A DNA stretch of 51,676 nucleotides from Tsukamurella sp. 1534 (GCF_000312385.1 NZ_HE997626.1:1280528-1332203); one strand, 5' to 3'. Numbered from the stretch's first letter, positions 33,952 through 42,796 are shown. Program-made: numbers and translations. The notes: a model not told the origin generated them from the sequence alone.

Positions 33952-35130
33952 ATGCGGCTGATCGACGACGCGGAGCGGCGCGCCCGCCTCGCACGGCGGC
34001 ACGCGCTCGCGCCGGGCCACCGGGTGGGCACGGTGGCGGAGGGCATCCGCTCGGTGGTGGCCCTGCACGCCACGGAACCCGCCACGCCGTACCTGTCGCT
34101 GCACGCCCGGATCGACGGCTTCGCCCGCGCGGCCTACGAGGAGGAGCTGTGGGAGAGGCGTTCGCACGCCAAGCAACTCGCGATGCGCCGCACCATGTTC
34201 GTCTTCCCGCGTGCCTTGTTGGGCGCGGCGCTCGGTGCACCGTCGAGCAGGGTCGCCGCGCAGGAGCACGCCAAGGTGGTAAAGGACGCCGAGGCGGGTG
34301 GCATCGCGCCGGACGGCCCCGCATGGATGGAGACCGCCCGCGCCGCGGTGCTCGAGAGGCTCGCCGGGGGAGCGGAACTGGGCGCCGCGGAGCTCCGGGA
34401 GACGGTGCCCGAGCTGGCGGGCCGGGTCACCCTGTTCGAGGGTAAGAAGTACGGCGGCGACATGCATCTCGCGCCCCGCGTCCTCACGTGGCTGGGCGCG
34501 CGAGGCGATCTTGTGCGGGCCCGGAACGCGGGGCACTGGCGCGTGAACCGCAACCTGTGGGCCCGCGGCGACGAGTGGTTCGGCGCCCCGATCGCGCCGC
34601 TGGACCCGCAGCAGGGCTACGCCGCCCTGCTGCGGGAGTACCTGCGCGCCTTCGGGCCCGCCACGGAGACGGACGTCGTGTGGTGGTTCGGCGCGACCAA
34701 GTCCGCGATGCGCGCGGCCCTGCGGGACGTGGCCGCGGTCGAGGTGGAACTCGAACGCGGGCAGACGGGCTGGGTCCTCCCGGACGACGTGGATCCCGTG
34801 CCGCCGGTCGAGCCCTGGGCAGCTCTGCTGCCCGCGCTCGATCCCACGCCCATGGGCTGGAAGGAGCGCGACTTCTACCTCGACCGCGCGTTCGCGCCGG
34901 AGATCTACGACCGGGCGGGTAACGCCGGGACCACCGCGTGGTGGGACGGCCGGATCGTGGGCGCGTACATCCAGGACGATGCGGGCGACGTGGGCCTCGT
35001 GCTGCGCCCGGGAACGCCCGTTGCGGCGAGAAGGGCGCTCGCGAAGGAGGCTCAGCGGCTGGGGGAGTGGCTCGACGGCGAGCGGGTCAACTCGCTCTAC
35101 AAATCGCCGATCACCCTGCGCGACACCTGA
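33952..35130 (+). CDS. Winged-helix HTH_42 protein (AlkZ / YcaQ-like DNA glycosylase superfamily)
   Basis: 392 residues, single HTH_42 domain of tandem winged helices: LARRHALAP at the start, RRTMFVFPR, RVLTWLGARGDLVRARN, W-rich ATETDVVWWFGATKSAMRAAL. In E. coli YcaQ and Streptomyces AlkZ the catalytic motif near residue 40 is QxQ; here it reads His39-Ala-Thr-Glu42, so it belongs to a different subclass whose activity I cannot assign. Start at ATG 33952 by GGGAGG upstream; the same frame runs open far upstream across the 13E12 gene, which is not coding in that phase. Convergent with the O-methyltransferase, 3 bp between stops. Confidence 0.85.
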   Translation: MRLIDDAERRARLARRHALAPGHRVGTVAEGIRSVVALHATEPATPYLSLHARIDGFARAAYEEELWERRSHAKQLAMRRTMFVFPRALLGAALGAPSSRVAAQEHAKVVKDAEAGGIAPDGPAWMETARAAVLERLAGGAELGAAELRETVPELAGRVTLFEGKKYGGDMHLAPRVLTWLGARGDLVRARNAGHWRVNRNLWARGDEWFGAPIAPLDPQQGYAALLREYLRAFGPATETDVVWWFGATKSAMRAALRDVAAVEVELERGQTGWVLPDDVDPVPPVEPWAALLPALDPTPMGWKERDFYLDRAFAPEIYDRAGNAGTTAWWDGRIVGAYIQDDAGDVGLVLRPGTPVAARRALAKEAQRLGEWLDGERVNSLYKSPITLRDT

Positions 35131-35133
35131 TTC

Positions 35134-35787
35134 TCAGCGCACCACCGCGATCGCCAGGCCGTCCCAGCCCTTGATCCCCACGGTCTGCAACGCGGTGGCG
35201 TCGAGGCGCGGATCGGTACCCAAGCGCTCGAGGGCGGCACGCGTACCGTCGGCGTCGGGCCCCTCCTCGTCGAGCCGGCGCACCACGTTGTCGAGGACGA
35301 TCACCGTGCCGGGCTCGCTGAGGCGCAGCGCCCAGTCCAGGTACTGTCGGTTGTTCGCCTTGTCCGCGTCGATGAACACGAGGCCGAACGGCCCGGTGAC
35401 GAACGGCAGGGTGTCGAGCGCGGGTCCGACCTCGATCCGGACGCGGTCGCCGAGCCCCGCCTCGTCGAGGCTGGCCCGCGCCACCGCCGCGTGCTCGGGG
35501 GAGAACTCCAGCGTGGTCACCGATCCCTCGGGCCCGACGCCCCGCGCCAGCCAGGCGGTGCTGTACCCGCCGAGCGTGCCGATCTCCAGCACCCGGCTCG
35601 CCCCCGCGATCGTCGTGAGCAGGTACAGCAGCTTGCCCTGGGTGGCCGAGACGGCGATGTCGGGAAGGCCGCCTTCGGCCTGCGCGTCCCGGATCGGCGT
35701 CAGCTCGGCGGCATCCGGGAGGACGGTGCGCTCCAGGTAGCCGTCCGTCCGGGACCACTTCTCGGTGTTCGCGTCGTCGGTGCTCAC
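35134..35787 (-). CDS. Class I SAM-dependent O-methyltransferase (Methyltransf_3 / COMT-like)
   Basis: 217 residues. SAM-binding motif VLEIGTLGGYSTAWLARG (about 66-83), metal-site region GLVFIDADKANNRQYLDWAL (about 135-154) and TVIVLDNVV, as in cation-dependent catechol/caffeoyl-CoA methyltransferases. Cytosolic; acceptor unknown. GTG start; TAGCGT (35794-35799) lies exactly 6 nt upstream with no RBS, so leaderless. The SDR gene ends 44 bp upstream on the same strand. Confidence 0.93.
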   Translation of the reverse strand: MSTDDANTEKWSRTDGYLERTVLPDAAELTPIRDAQAEGGLPDIAVSATQGKLLYLLTTIAGASRVLEIGTLGGYSTAWLARGVGPEGSVTTLEFSPEHAAVARASLDEAGLGDRVRIEVGPALDTLPFVTGPFGLVFIDADKANNRQYLDWALRLSEPGTVIVLDNVVRRLDEEGPDADGTRAALERLGTDPRLDATALQTVGIKGWDGLAIAVVR

Positions 35788-35831
35788 ACCGCCACGCTAC
35801 GCCCGGGATCGGGTCCGCGGGGACGTGAAGG

Positions 35832-36506
35832 TCAGCGGGGACGCAGGACGATCTCGGTGGGGTGCGCGTCGGCAGGGGTGCGTACGGCCTGCGCCACGGC
35901 CGCGGCCACGGTCTCGGGGCGCAGGAGCCCCTCGGGCGCGTACCTCCGCCCCTCGGCCTCGAAGATGCCCTCCTGCATCCGGGTGTCGATGCGCCCGGGG
36001 AAGACGCTGGTGACCCGCAGGTCCGGCTCCTCCGCCCGCAGTGCCTCGGCGAACGCGGTGAGCCCGAACTTGCTGGCGGCGTACGCGCTCCAGCCGGGGT
36101 TGGCGCGTTTGCCGGCGCCCGAGTTGATGAGCACGACGTGCCCCGAGGCGGCGCGCAGGGCGGGCAGCAGGGCCTTCGTCAGCTCCACCACGGCGAGGAC
36201 GTTGACCTCGAACATCGTCCGCCATTCCGCGGCGGGGGTGTCCTCGATCCGGCCGATGGCGGCGACGCCGGCGTTGTGCACCACCACGTCGAGCCGGTCG
36301 ATCTCGGAGGCGGCGCGGGCCACGGCGTCGTGGTCGGTGACGTCGACGGCGAAGGTGCGGGCTCCCAGCTCGGACGCCAGCGCGTCGAGCGCGGGGGAGG
36401 GGCGGCCGCCGAGCAGCAGGTCGTGCGTGGGCGCCAGCTGCCGGGCGATCTGTTCGCCGAGTCCGCGGGAGGCACCGGTGACGAGGGCGATCGGGCGATC
36501 GGTCAT
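35832..36506 (-). CDS. Short-chain dehydrogenase/reductase
   Basis: 224 residues, Rossmann fold: cofactor motif VTGASRGLGEQ (10-20), NAG motif VVHNAGVAAIG, catalytic Ser in VLINSGAG and Tyr-x-x-x-Lys in YAASKFG. Substrate unknown. ATG start; TACCGT (36513-36518) lies exactly 6 nt upstream, so a leaderless mRNA is likely. Divergent from trkH over 75 bp. Confidence 0.93.
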   Translation of the reverse strand: MTDRPIALVTGASRGLGEQIARQLAPTHDLLLGGRPSPALDALASELGARTFAVDVTDHDAVARAASEIDRLDVVVHNAGVAAIGRIEDTPAAEWRTMFEVNVLAVVELTKALLPALRAASGHVVLINSGAGKRANPGWSAYAASKFGLTAFAEALRAEEPDLRVTSVFPGRIDTRMQEGIFEAEGRRYAPEGLLRPETVAAAVAQAVRTPADAHPTEIVLRPR

Positions 36507-36549
36507 GGCCCCACGGTAGCGAACCCGTACTATCCCGGAGCGGCGGCTC

Positions 36550-36555
36550 TAGGCT
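36550..36555 (+). promoter_or_regulatory. Candidate -10 element of trkH-trkA (TAGGCT)
   Basis: TAGGCT, followed by a short leader with GAGGAGGTGA (36568-36577) and ATG at 36582. Confidence 0.45.
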
Positions 36556-36581
36556 GTCCCCGAGACCGAGGAGGTGACCCG

Positions 36582-37949
36582 ATGTCGCGCCAGCGCTGGC
36601 CTGCACGAAGGGAATCACCCACACGGCTCATAGCGGCAGGTTTCGGCACGGTCCTGCTGCTCGGGACCGCGCTCCTCATGGCGCCCGTCTCCTCCGCCGA
36701 GAGCACCGCGACGGGCTTCGTCCCCGCCCTCTTCACCGCGACGTCGGCGATCAGCGTCACCGGGCTCGCCGTCGTGGACACCGCGCAACACTGGTCGGTG
36801 TTCGGGCAGCTCGTGATCCTCGGCCTCATTCAGATCGGCGGCCTCGGCGTCATGACGCTGGCATCGCTGCTCGGCCTCGTCGTCGCCCGCCGCCTGGGCC
36901 TGCGGATGCAGATGGTGGCGCAGACCGAGACCCGCACCCCGACGCTCGGCGGCGGGCGGACCGTGGTGCTGCGGGTGGTGACGATCAGCCTCTCTGTGGA
37001 GGCCGCGGTCGCGGTGATCCTGGGGCTCCGGTTCTGGCTGCACTACGACGAGAGCGCCGGGCGCGCGGCCTATCTCGGGATCTTCCACGCCGTCTCCTCG
37101 TACAACAACGCCGGTTTCGCGCTGTTCTCCGACAACCTGATGGGCTTCGCCGGCGATGCGCTCATCCTCGGCCCCCTGGCGTTCGCGCTCATCGTGGGCG
37201 GGCTCGGCCTGCCCGTGATCCTCGAGGTGCTGCGCGCGCTGGCCCGCGCCCGCACGCGCACCGGCGCCCCGCGGCGCTTCACACTGCACACCAAGCTCAC
37301 GCTGAGCACCTACTTCGCGCTCCTGGCGGTCGGCGTCGCCGCGATCACCGCCACGGAATGGGCCAACCCCGCCACGCTCGGCCCCATGGACGTGTGGTCG
37401 AAGCTGGTGGCGGGCACGTTCTCCGGGATCTCGCCCCGTACCGCGGGTTTCAACGCCGTGGACATCGGCGGCATGCACACGCAGTCGCTGCTGGTGACCG
37501 ACGTGCTCATGTTCATCGGCGGCGGCAGCGCCGGTACCGCGGGCGGCATCAAGGTCACGACGTTCGCGCTGCTCGCGTTCGTCATCTACAGCGAGGTCCG
37601 CGGCGAGCCCAACGTGCACATCCTGGGCCGGAAGATCGCCGCCGACGTGCAGCGGCAGGCGATCACCGTGGCGCTCATGGGCGTCGGTGCCGTCATGGCG
37701 TCGACGCTGGCGCTGCAGTACCTCACCCCGTTCCGGCTCGACGATGTGCTGATGGAGTCGATCTCGGCGTTCGCCACCGTCGGGCTGAGCACCGGCATCA
37801 CCCCGAAGCTGCCCGCCGCCGCGCAACTGATCCTGGTGCTGCTCATGTTCATCGGGCGTCTGGGCCCGATCACCTTGGCCTCGGCGCTCGCGCTCCGCGA
37901 GCGCTCCCGCAGGTTCGACCGACCGGAGGAGCGACCGATCATTGGCTAG
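36582..37949 (+). CDS. trkH: Potassium uptake channel-transporter subunit TrkH/KtrB
   Basis: 455 residues, four pore-forming M1-P-M2 repeats. Each pore loop keeps its selectivity glycine: SAISVTGLAVVD, SSYNNAGFALFSD, SGISPRTAGFNAVD and SAFATVGLSTGITP. The size and short N-terminus suit KtrB rather than long E. coli TrkH. Imports K+ (probably with Na+) under control of the cytosolic RCK protein encoded next. ATG 36582 chosen by GAGGAGGTGA upstream. Its stop overlaps the start of trkA by 8 bases. Confidence 0.94.
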   Translation: MSRQRWPARRESPTRLIAAGFGTVLLLGTALLMAPVSSAESTATGFVPALFTATSAISVTGLAVVDTAQHWSVFGQLVILGLIQIGGLGVMTLASLLGLVVARRLGLRMQMVAQTETRTPTLGGGRTVVLRVVTISLSVEAAVAVILGLRFWLHYDESAGRAAYLGIFHAVSSYNNAGFALFSDNLMGFAGDALILGPLAFALIVGGLGLPVILEVLRALARARTRTGAPRRFTLHTKLTLSTYFALLAVGVAAITATEWANPATLGPMDVWSKLVAGTFSGISPRTAGFNAVDIGGMHTQSLLVTDVLMFIGGGSAGTAGGIKVTTFALLAFVIYSEVRGEPNVHILGRKIAADVQRQAITVALMGVGAVMASTLALQYLTPFRLDDVLMESISAFATVGLSTGITPKLPAAAQLILVLLMFIGRLGPITLASALALRERSRRFDRPEERPIIG

Positions 37950-38616
37950 GAAACAGGTATACGACACGGCCCGCGTCGCGGTGCTCGGACTGGGGCGCTT
38001 CGGCGCCGCCCTCGCCGGCGAGCTCGTGGAGCAGGGCACCGAGGTTCTGGGCGTGGACGCCGATCGCGCCGCGGTGCAGCAGAACTCCGACATCCTCACC
38101 GCGTCGGCGGTGGCCGACACCTCCGACATCGAGGCGCTCAGGCAGCTGGGCATCGACGCCTTCGAACACGTGGTGGTGGCGATCGGCGCCGATCTGGAGG
38201 CGAGCATCCTCACCACCTCGCTGCTGGTGGACCTCGGCGTCCCGGACATCTGGGCGAAAGCGACCACCGCCCAGCAGCAGCGGATCCTGGAGCGCATCGG
38301 CGCCCACCACGTGATCCTGCCCGAACAGGAGATGGGCGTGCGGGTGGCGCACCTGGTGAGCGACCAGCGGCTCCTCGACTACGTGAAGTTCGAGGAGGGC
38401 TACGTCATGGCGAAGACCCGCGCGCCGCAGTCGGTGGTCGGGGTCCCGTTGGGGCAGAGCGGCCTTCGCGCCAAGTACAAGATCACCGTGGTGGCGATCA
38501 AGCGCGGCAACGGCGAGTTCACCTCCGCGGGGCTGGATTCGGTGATCGAGCCGGGCGACCTGCTGCTCGTCGCCGGGCGCCAGCAGGCCGTCGAGGAGTT
38601 CGCCGAGCTGTCCTGA
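37942..38616 (+). CDS. trkA: Potassium uptake regulatory subunit TrkA/KtrA (RCK)
   Basis: 224 residues: RCK_N Rossmann domain with VLGLGRFGAALAGEL (GxGxxG, residues 13-28) and acidic VDAD end, then an RCK_C domain (about 140-224; VPLGQSGLRAKYKITVVAIKR, IEPGDLLLVAG). It binds nucleotides and gates TrkH/KtrB. The start is TTG at 37942, overlapping the trkH stop by 8 bases, with GGAGGA 12 nt upstream. This is the only TTG start I assign in the window; together with the overlap it suggests translation depends on trkH. Confidence 0.93.
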   Translation: MARKQVYDTARVAVLGLGRFGAALAGELVEQGTEVLGVDADRAAVQQNSDILTASAVADTSDIEALRQLGIDAFEHVVVAIGADLEASILTTSLLVDLGVPDIWAKATTAQQQRILERIGAHHVILPEQEMGVRVAHLVSDQRLLDYVKFEEGYVMAKTRAPQSVVGVPLGQSGLRAKYKITVVAIKRGNGEFTSAGLDSVIEPGDLLLVAGRQQAVEEFAELS

Positions 38617-38634
38617 CCGGGCGCCCCGTCGACC

Positions 38635-38679
38635 GCGGAACGGTCGGGTGCGGAACGGTCGGGTGCGGAACGGTCGGGC
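38635..38679 (+). repeat. 15-bp tandem repeat, three units
   Basis: Unit GCGGAACGGTCGGGT three times (last base of unit 3 is C), followed by a partial GCGGAA. It lies in the 165-bp spacer between convergent trkA and the MFS gene. Confidence 0.92.
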
Positions 38680-38692
38680 GCGGAAACGACGG

Positions 38693-38726
38693 ACGGGCCC
38701 ACGGGAACGGGCCCACGAGAACGGGT
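38693..38726 (+). repeat. 14-bp near-tandem repeat
   Basis: ACGGGCCCACGGGA, ACGGGCCCACGAGA, then a partial ACGGGTCC. A second, different minisatellite directly after the first. Confidence 0.8.
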
Positions 38727-38761
38727 CCGCCCCGCCGGGACGTCGTGTCCCTGCGGGGCGG
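38727..38761. terminator. Hairpin between convergent trkA and MFS genes
   Basis: Arms CCGCCCCGC (38727-38735) and GCGGGGCGG (38753-38761), with an inner GGGAC/GTCCC stem and a 5-nt loop. No T-tract. Probably a bidirectional terminator. Confidence 0.65.
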
Positions 38762-38781
38762 CCCGGCCGTGTCCGGAAGGC

Positions 38782-40050
38782 TTAGAACTCCTCGCCCACG
38801 AGGTCGGCGCCCTCGGGCACCGTCGGCGACTCCGCGGCCTTGTCGCGCACCTGGGTGAGCACGACGCCGGCGATCACGCAGCACAGCGCGCCGACGTAGA
38901 ACGGGGCGGCGGGGCTGCCGAGCCAGTTCGCGATGTGCGCCACCAGGGTCGCGGCCAGCGCGCCGCCCAGCCAGCGGAGGAAGTTGTAGCCGGCGCTCGC
39001 CACGGGGCGCGGCGCGTCGGCGATGGACATCGCGGTGCCGGTGAACAGGGTGTTGAGCACTCCCGACGGGATGCCGGAGAGCACCACGACAGCCACCACG
39101 ATGCCCACGCTCTCGTGCCCGATCGCGGCGATGAGCAGGAGCACGCCGTACGCCAGGACCGCGGTGATCGCGCCCCGGCGCTCGCCCAGGGTGGCCGCGA
39201 CCTTGGGCGCCAGCCACACGCCGCTCACGGCCACCAGCAGGCCCCAGCCGACGAACACCGCGCCCACGAAGTACGGGCTCTTGTGCAGCACGAACGGCGA
39301 CCAGGCGAGCACCGTGAAGAAGGCGGCGGTGTAGAAGGCCGAGCCCAGGCCGGTGAGGAACAGGCCGCGCTGGCGCAGGGCGCGCAGCGGCGCCAGGGGC
39401 GAGACGGTGCCCTCCACGGCGCGCTTGCGCTTCGCCTCCGCGGCATCGGGCTTGAGCATGGTGGCGCACAGGACGGCGCCGATCGCCATGAGCGTGGCGG
39501 TGCCGGCGAACGGGCCGCGCCAGGAGATGTCACCGAGGATGGCGCCGAGCAGCGGTCCCACCGCGAGACCCACGCCGAGCGCGGCCTCGTAGAGCAGGAT
39601 GGCGCCCTGCTGGCCGCCGGTGGCGGCGGAGACGATCACGGCGAGCGCGGTCGCGATGAACAGCGCGTTGCCCAGGCCCCACACGGCGCGCCAGGCCACC
39701 AGCTCGCCGATGGAGCCGGCCAGCGCGCACGCGCCGGAGGCGATCACGATGAGCAGCAGGCCCGCGATCACCGTGCGCTTCGCGCCGAACATCGAGGTGA
39801 ACCAGCCGATGAAGAGCATGGCGACCACCTGGACGCCGAGGTACGAGGAGAACAGCAGGGTGGTCTGGCTCGGGGTCGCGTCGAGGCCCTTGGCGATCGA
39901 CTCCAGGATGGGGTCGACCAGGCCGATGCCCATGAACGCGATCACCGCGGCGAAGGCCGTGACCCACACCGCCTTCGGCTGATGGGACAGGGTGTCACGC
40001 AGACTCGGGTGTTGGTGGTCCGACTGCGAGGGTGCGGCGGTGGTCGTCAC
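38782..40050 (-). CDS. MFS efflux transporter
   Basis: 422 residues, 12 membrane segments. MFS motif A region GWFTSMFGAKRTVIAGLLL (about 78-96), motif C-like ALGVGLAVGPLLGAILG, and a central cytosolic loop KPDAAEAKRKR between helices 6 and 7: a drug/proton antiporter of the DHA1 type. GTG start with GAGAGGAG upstream. Encoded just downstream of a MarR regulator on the same strand, with dyads in the 92-bp spacer, so probably an inducible exporter. Confidence 0.9.
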   Translation of the reverse strand: MTTTAAPSQSDHQHPSLRDTLSHQPKAVWVTAFAAVIAFMGIGLVDPILESIAKGLDATPSQTTLLFSSYLGVQVVAMLFIGWFTSMFGAKRTVIAGLLLIVIASGACALAGSIGELVAWRAVWGLGNALFIATALAVIVSAATGGQQGAILLYEAALGVGLAVGPLLGAILGDISWRGPFAGTATLMAIGAVLCATMLKPDAAEAKRKRAVEGTVSPLAPLRALRQRGLFLTGLGSAFYTAAFFTVLAWSPFVLHKSPYFVGAVFVGWGLLVAVSGVWLAPKVAATLGERRGAITAVLAYGVLLLIAAIGHESVGIVVAVVVLSGIPSGVLNTLFTGTAMSIADAPRPVASAGYNFLRWLGGALAATLVAHIANWLGSPAAPFYVGALCCVIAGVVLTQVRDKAAESPTVPEGADLVGEEF

Positions 40051-40060
40051 GTGCAGGCTC

Positions 40061-40092
40061 CTCTCGAATTACTACGAGAGTCTAACTATTAG
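40061..40092. promoter_or_regulatory. Dyads upstream of the MFS exporter, candidate MarR operator
   Basis: CTCTCG-N8-CGAGAG (40061-40080) followed by CTAA-CTA-TTAG (40082-40092), an AT-richer patch between marR and the exporter gene it probably controls. Confidence 0.5.
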
Positions 40093-40142
40093 GGGAGGCA
40101 CGGATCAAGCGGCTGTGACACATTCCTCAGCGGACCGGCAGC

Positions 40143-40628
40143 TCAGACGTCGTCGCGGTACAGCTCCAGCAGCTTGTCCAGGGCGGGCACGGCGGCCTGC
40201 AGGTGCGCGCGGTCCTCGTCGGTCAGCTGGGTCAGGTATCCGGCGAGCAGGGCGTTGCGCGCCTCGATGAGCTCCGATGTGAGCTTCTGCCCGTACTCCG
40301 ACAGCTGCACCACCACCGCGCGGCCGTCGTCGGGGTCCGGGCTGCGCTGCGCGAGCCCGAGCCGCTCCAGGCCGTCCACCGCGCTCGTCGCGGAGGGCAA
40401 CCGGATCCGCAGGAACCGCGCCAGTTCACCCATCCGCACGGGTCCGAGTCGCAGCAGGCTCTGCAGCGCCGCCTGCTGTGCCGGCGTCAGATCGGGCCCC
40501 GGGGTGTTCCGTTTCACCAGGTAGTGCAGCTGGAGCAGGGGCGAGCGCAGGTGCGCGGCGAGGTCGGCGATGGCACCGTCGGACGTCGGGGTCGACGGTG
40601 CGCCGGAGAGTTCGGACGCGGGGGCCAT
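40143..40628 (-). CDS. MarR-family transcriptional regulator
   Basis: 161 residues with the winged-helix core: LTPAQQAALQSLLRLGPVRMGELARFLRI, then SATSAVDGLERLGLAQRSPDPDDGRAVVVQLSEYGQ (recognition helix and beta wing with the conserved DxR). It probably represses the MFS exporter downstream until a ligand binds. ATG 40628 chosen because TACTAT (40635-40640) lies exactly 6 nt upstream, a leaderless layout; a longer frame to 40886 is Arg-rich and not credible. Confidence 0.93.
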   Translation of the reverse strand: MAPASELSGAPSTPTSDGAIADLAAHLRSPLLQLHYLVKRNTPGPDLTPAQQAALQSLLRLGPVRMGELARFLRIRLPSATSAVDGLERLGLAQRSPDPDDGRAVVVQLSEYGQKLTSELIEARNALLAGYLTQLTDEDRAHLQAAVPALDKLLELYRDDV

Positions 40629-40654
40629 GGGTCGATAGTAGGCGGTGAACGGCC

Positions 40655-40687
40655 GGTGCCGGGCCACCCGGAGGTGGGCCCGGCACC
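40655..40687 (-). terminator. Strong hairpin downstream of the PhoX-like gene
   Basis: Arms GGTGCCGGGCCACC (40655-40668) and GGTGGGCCCGGCACC (40673-40687), 14 pairs with one bulge and a 4-nt loop. It lies 28 bp after the PhoX-like stop and just upstream of the marR -10 element. No T-tract. Confidence 0.7.
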
Positions 40688-40714
40688 GTCGAACCACGAA
40701 AACCGAAGGGGCCC

Positions 40715-42796
40715 TTACGAGCCGACCTTCCCACCCTTCTTCCAGACCGCAACAACGGAGGGGCGCGGCTCGGACGATCCGCCGTCCGGCCAGTGCGAGG
40801 ACGGCTTCTCGGCGTCCGCGTCGTCCGTCTCGCCCGGGTGCTGCACGGCCACCAGCACGCGGTCCTCGGTGACGACGGGGCCGCACGTCTCGGCGCCGAA
40901 GGGCACGGTGAGGAACTGCTTGGTGAGGCCGCGGTCCTTACCCTCGAGGACGACGCCGAACAGGCCGTCGTTGCTGTCGAAGGTGTCGTTCGTGCCGTCG
41001 GTGGAGATCCACAGGTTGCCCTGCGCATCGAAGGTCACGTTGTCGGGGCAGCTGATCCGCGAGACCTTGGTCTTGTCGAAGCCGCCGTAGTAGGTGTCGG
41101 CGGCCGCGGGATCGCCGCACACCAGCAGCAGGTCCCAGGAGAACGAGGTGCCGGTGTGATCGTCGGTGATCTCCAGGAGCTGGCCGCTCTTGTTCTTCAC
41201 GCGCGGGTTCGCCGTGTCGATGCCCGGCTGGCCCTCCTTGACGCCGCGGTCGCTGTTGTTGGTCAGCGCGCAGTAGATCTTGCCGGTCTTGGGGTTCGGC
41301 TGGATGTCCTCGGGGCGGTCCATCTTGGTGGCGCCCACCTTGTCACCCGCGACGCGGGTCCACAGCGCGACGTTCTCCGCCGGCATCCCGTCGACGTGCG
41401 ACTCCGCGGAACCGTCGGCCTTGGTGGTGAGCAACGGGATCCAGGTGCCGGTGCCCTTGTACCCGCCCTCGGGCACCTTGCCGTTCTCCACGGCCGCGCC
41501 CTCGAACTTCGCGACGTACAGGGTGCCCTCGTCGAGGATCCGCATGTTCGCCTCCGTGGCGGCGGCGCCCTTGCCCTGCTGGATCTTCCGCGACGAGACG
41601 AACTTGTAGATGTACTCGAACTTGGAGTCGTCGCCGCAGTAGGTGACCACGTCACCGGTCTGGGTGACGAAGATGTTGCCGCCCTCGCGCTTCATCCGGC
41701 CCACCGCGGAGTGCTTGACCGGGGTCGACTTCGGGTCGTGCGGGTTGATCTCCACGAGGTACCCGAACCGGTTGATCTCGTTGGGCTCCTTGGACAGGTC
41801 GAACCGGTCCTCGAACTTCATCCAGTGGTGGTTGTCCTCGTCCTTGCCCACGCCGTAGCGCTTCCAGCCCTCGGCGAGGCCGTCCAGCGGAGGCTTCTCG
41901 GTGCCGGAGAAGTAGTTGGTGTAGTTCTCCTCGCCGGAGATCACGGTGCCCCACGGAGTCACGCCGCCGGAGCAGTTGGCGATGGTGCCCAGCACCCGGT
42001 TGCCCGCCGGATCGGCCGCGGTCTTCGTGAAGAAGGTGCCTGCGGCCGGGCCGCGCAGCTCGAACGGGGTGGTGGCGGTGATCCGGCGGTTGTACTCGCC
42101 GAGCACGGGAGTCAGCTTGCCCGAACCGTTCTCGCCCTTGACCTCGACCACCGAGAGGCCGTGCGCGGCCATCTCCACGCGCACCTGGTTCTCGGTGGGG
42201 TCGCCCTCCTTGTAGCCCTTGAACATGTGCTCGCCGGTCGTGTACTCCTGGTTGCACACCAGGAGGAAGGCGTTCGGCTTCCCGTCGATCGGGAGCAGCT
42301 CGGTGAAGTCGTTGTTGTAACCGAACTGCTTCTCCTGCGCCTCCGGCGTCTGGTTGTCGAAGTCGAACTCGGGGGCGCCCGGCACCACCGGATCGCCCCA
42401 GCGGATGACCACGGCCTGCTCGTAGCCCTCGGGCACCGTCACCGCGTCGGTCTTGTTGGGCGCCACTGCCTGGAAGTTCAGGCCGGGTGCGTTCACGTTC
42501 TCCGACGGTGCGCCGCCCGCCGCGCCCGCCGCGCCCGACGCGGCCGAGGACGACGAGCCGGCGGAGCCGCTGCCCGAGTCACCGCACGCCGCGAGCGCCG
42601 ACGCGGCACCCGCGCCGATCACCGCGATGCCCGCGCCGCGGAGCACGGTGCGGCGCGTGATGTCACCGAAGTACTCGTTGTCCGACTGGTTGTCGTGCTC
42701 GCGGAAGCACTGGTTGCCGCACTTGTACTTGCAGGTGGTGTGCGAGCGGGCCGACTTTCCGTCGTGGTCGGCCAACAGACGCAGGTTGAGACGCAT
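40715..42796 (-). CDS. PhoX-type phosphatase (DUF839), Tat-exported
   Basis: 693 residues. N-terminal segment with TCKYKCGNQC (21-30), then a twin-arginine signal, TRRTVLRGAG (Arg48-Arg49) with hydrophobic stretch and ALAAC (Cys71), so a Tat-dependent lipoprotein is possible. The mature protein is a PhoX beta-propeller: VICNQEYT-like Glu/Tyr motifs, GTVISGEENYTNYF, PEDIQPNPKTGKIYCALTNNS, RISCPDNVTFDAQGNLWISTDGT. PhoX enzymes are Ca/Fe-dependent alkaline phosphatases releasing phosphate from organic esters. ATG 42796 chosen by GAGGGAG upstream; a 16-residue upstream extension lacks support. No pho box was identified. Confidence 0.92.
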   Translation of the reverse strand: MRLNLRLLADHDGKSARSHTTCKYKCGNQCFREHDNQSDNEYFGDITRRTVLRGAGIAVIGAGAASALAACGDSGSGSAGSSSSAASGAAGAAGGAPSENVNAPGLNFQAVAPNKTDAVTVPEGYEQAVVIRWGDPVVPGAPEFDFDNQTPEAQEKQFGYNNDFTELLPIDGKPNAFLLVCNQEYTTGEHMFKGYKEGDPTENQVRVEMAAHGLSVVEVKGENGSGKLTPVLGEYNRRITATTPFELRGPAAGTFFTKTAADPAGNRVLGTIANCSGGVTPWGTVISGEENYTNYFSGTEKPPLDGLAEGWKRYGVGKDEDNHHWMKFEDRFDLSKEPNEINRFGYLVEINPHDPKSTPVKHSAVGRMKREGGNIFVTQTGDVVTYCGDDSKFEYIYKFVSSRKIQQGKGAAATEANMRILDEGTLYVAKFEGAAVENGKVPEGGYKGTGTWIPLLTTKADGSAESHVDGMPAENVALWTRVAGDKVGATKMDRPEDIQPNPKTGKIYCALTNNSDRGVKEGQPGIDTANPRVKNKSGQLLEITDDHTGTSFSWDLLLVCGDPAAADTYYGGFDKTKVSRISCPDNVTFDAQGNLWISTDGTNDTFDSNDGLFGVVLEGKDRGLTKQFLTVPFGAETCGPVVTEDRVLVAVQHPGETDDADAEKPSSHWPDGGSSEPRPSVVAVWKKGGKVGS

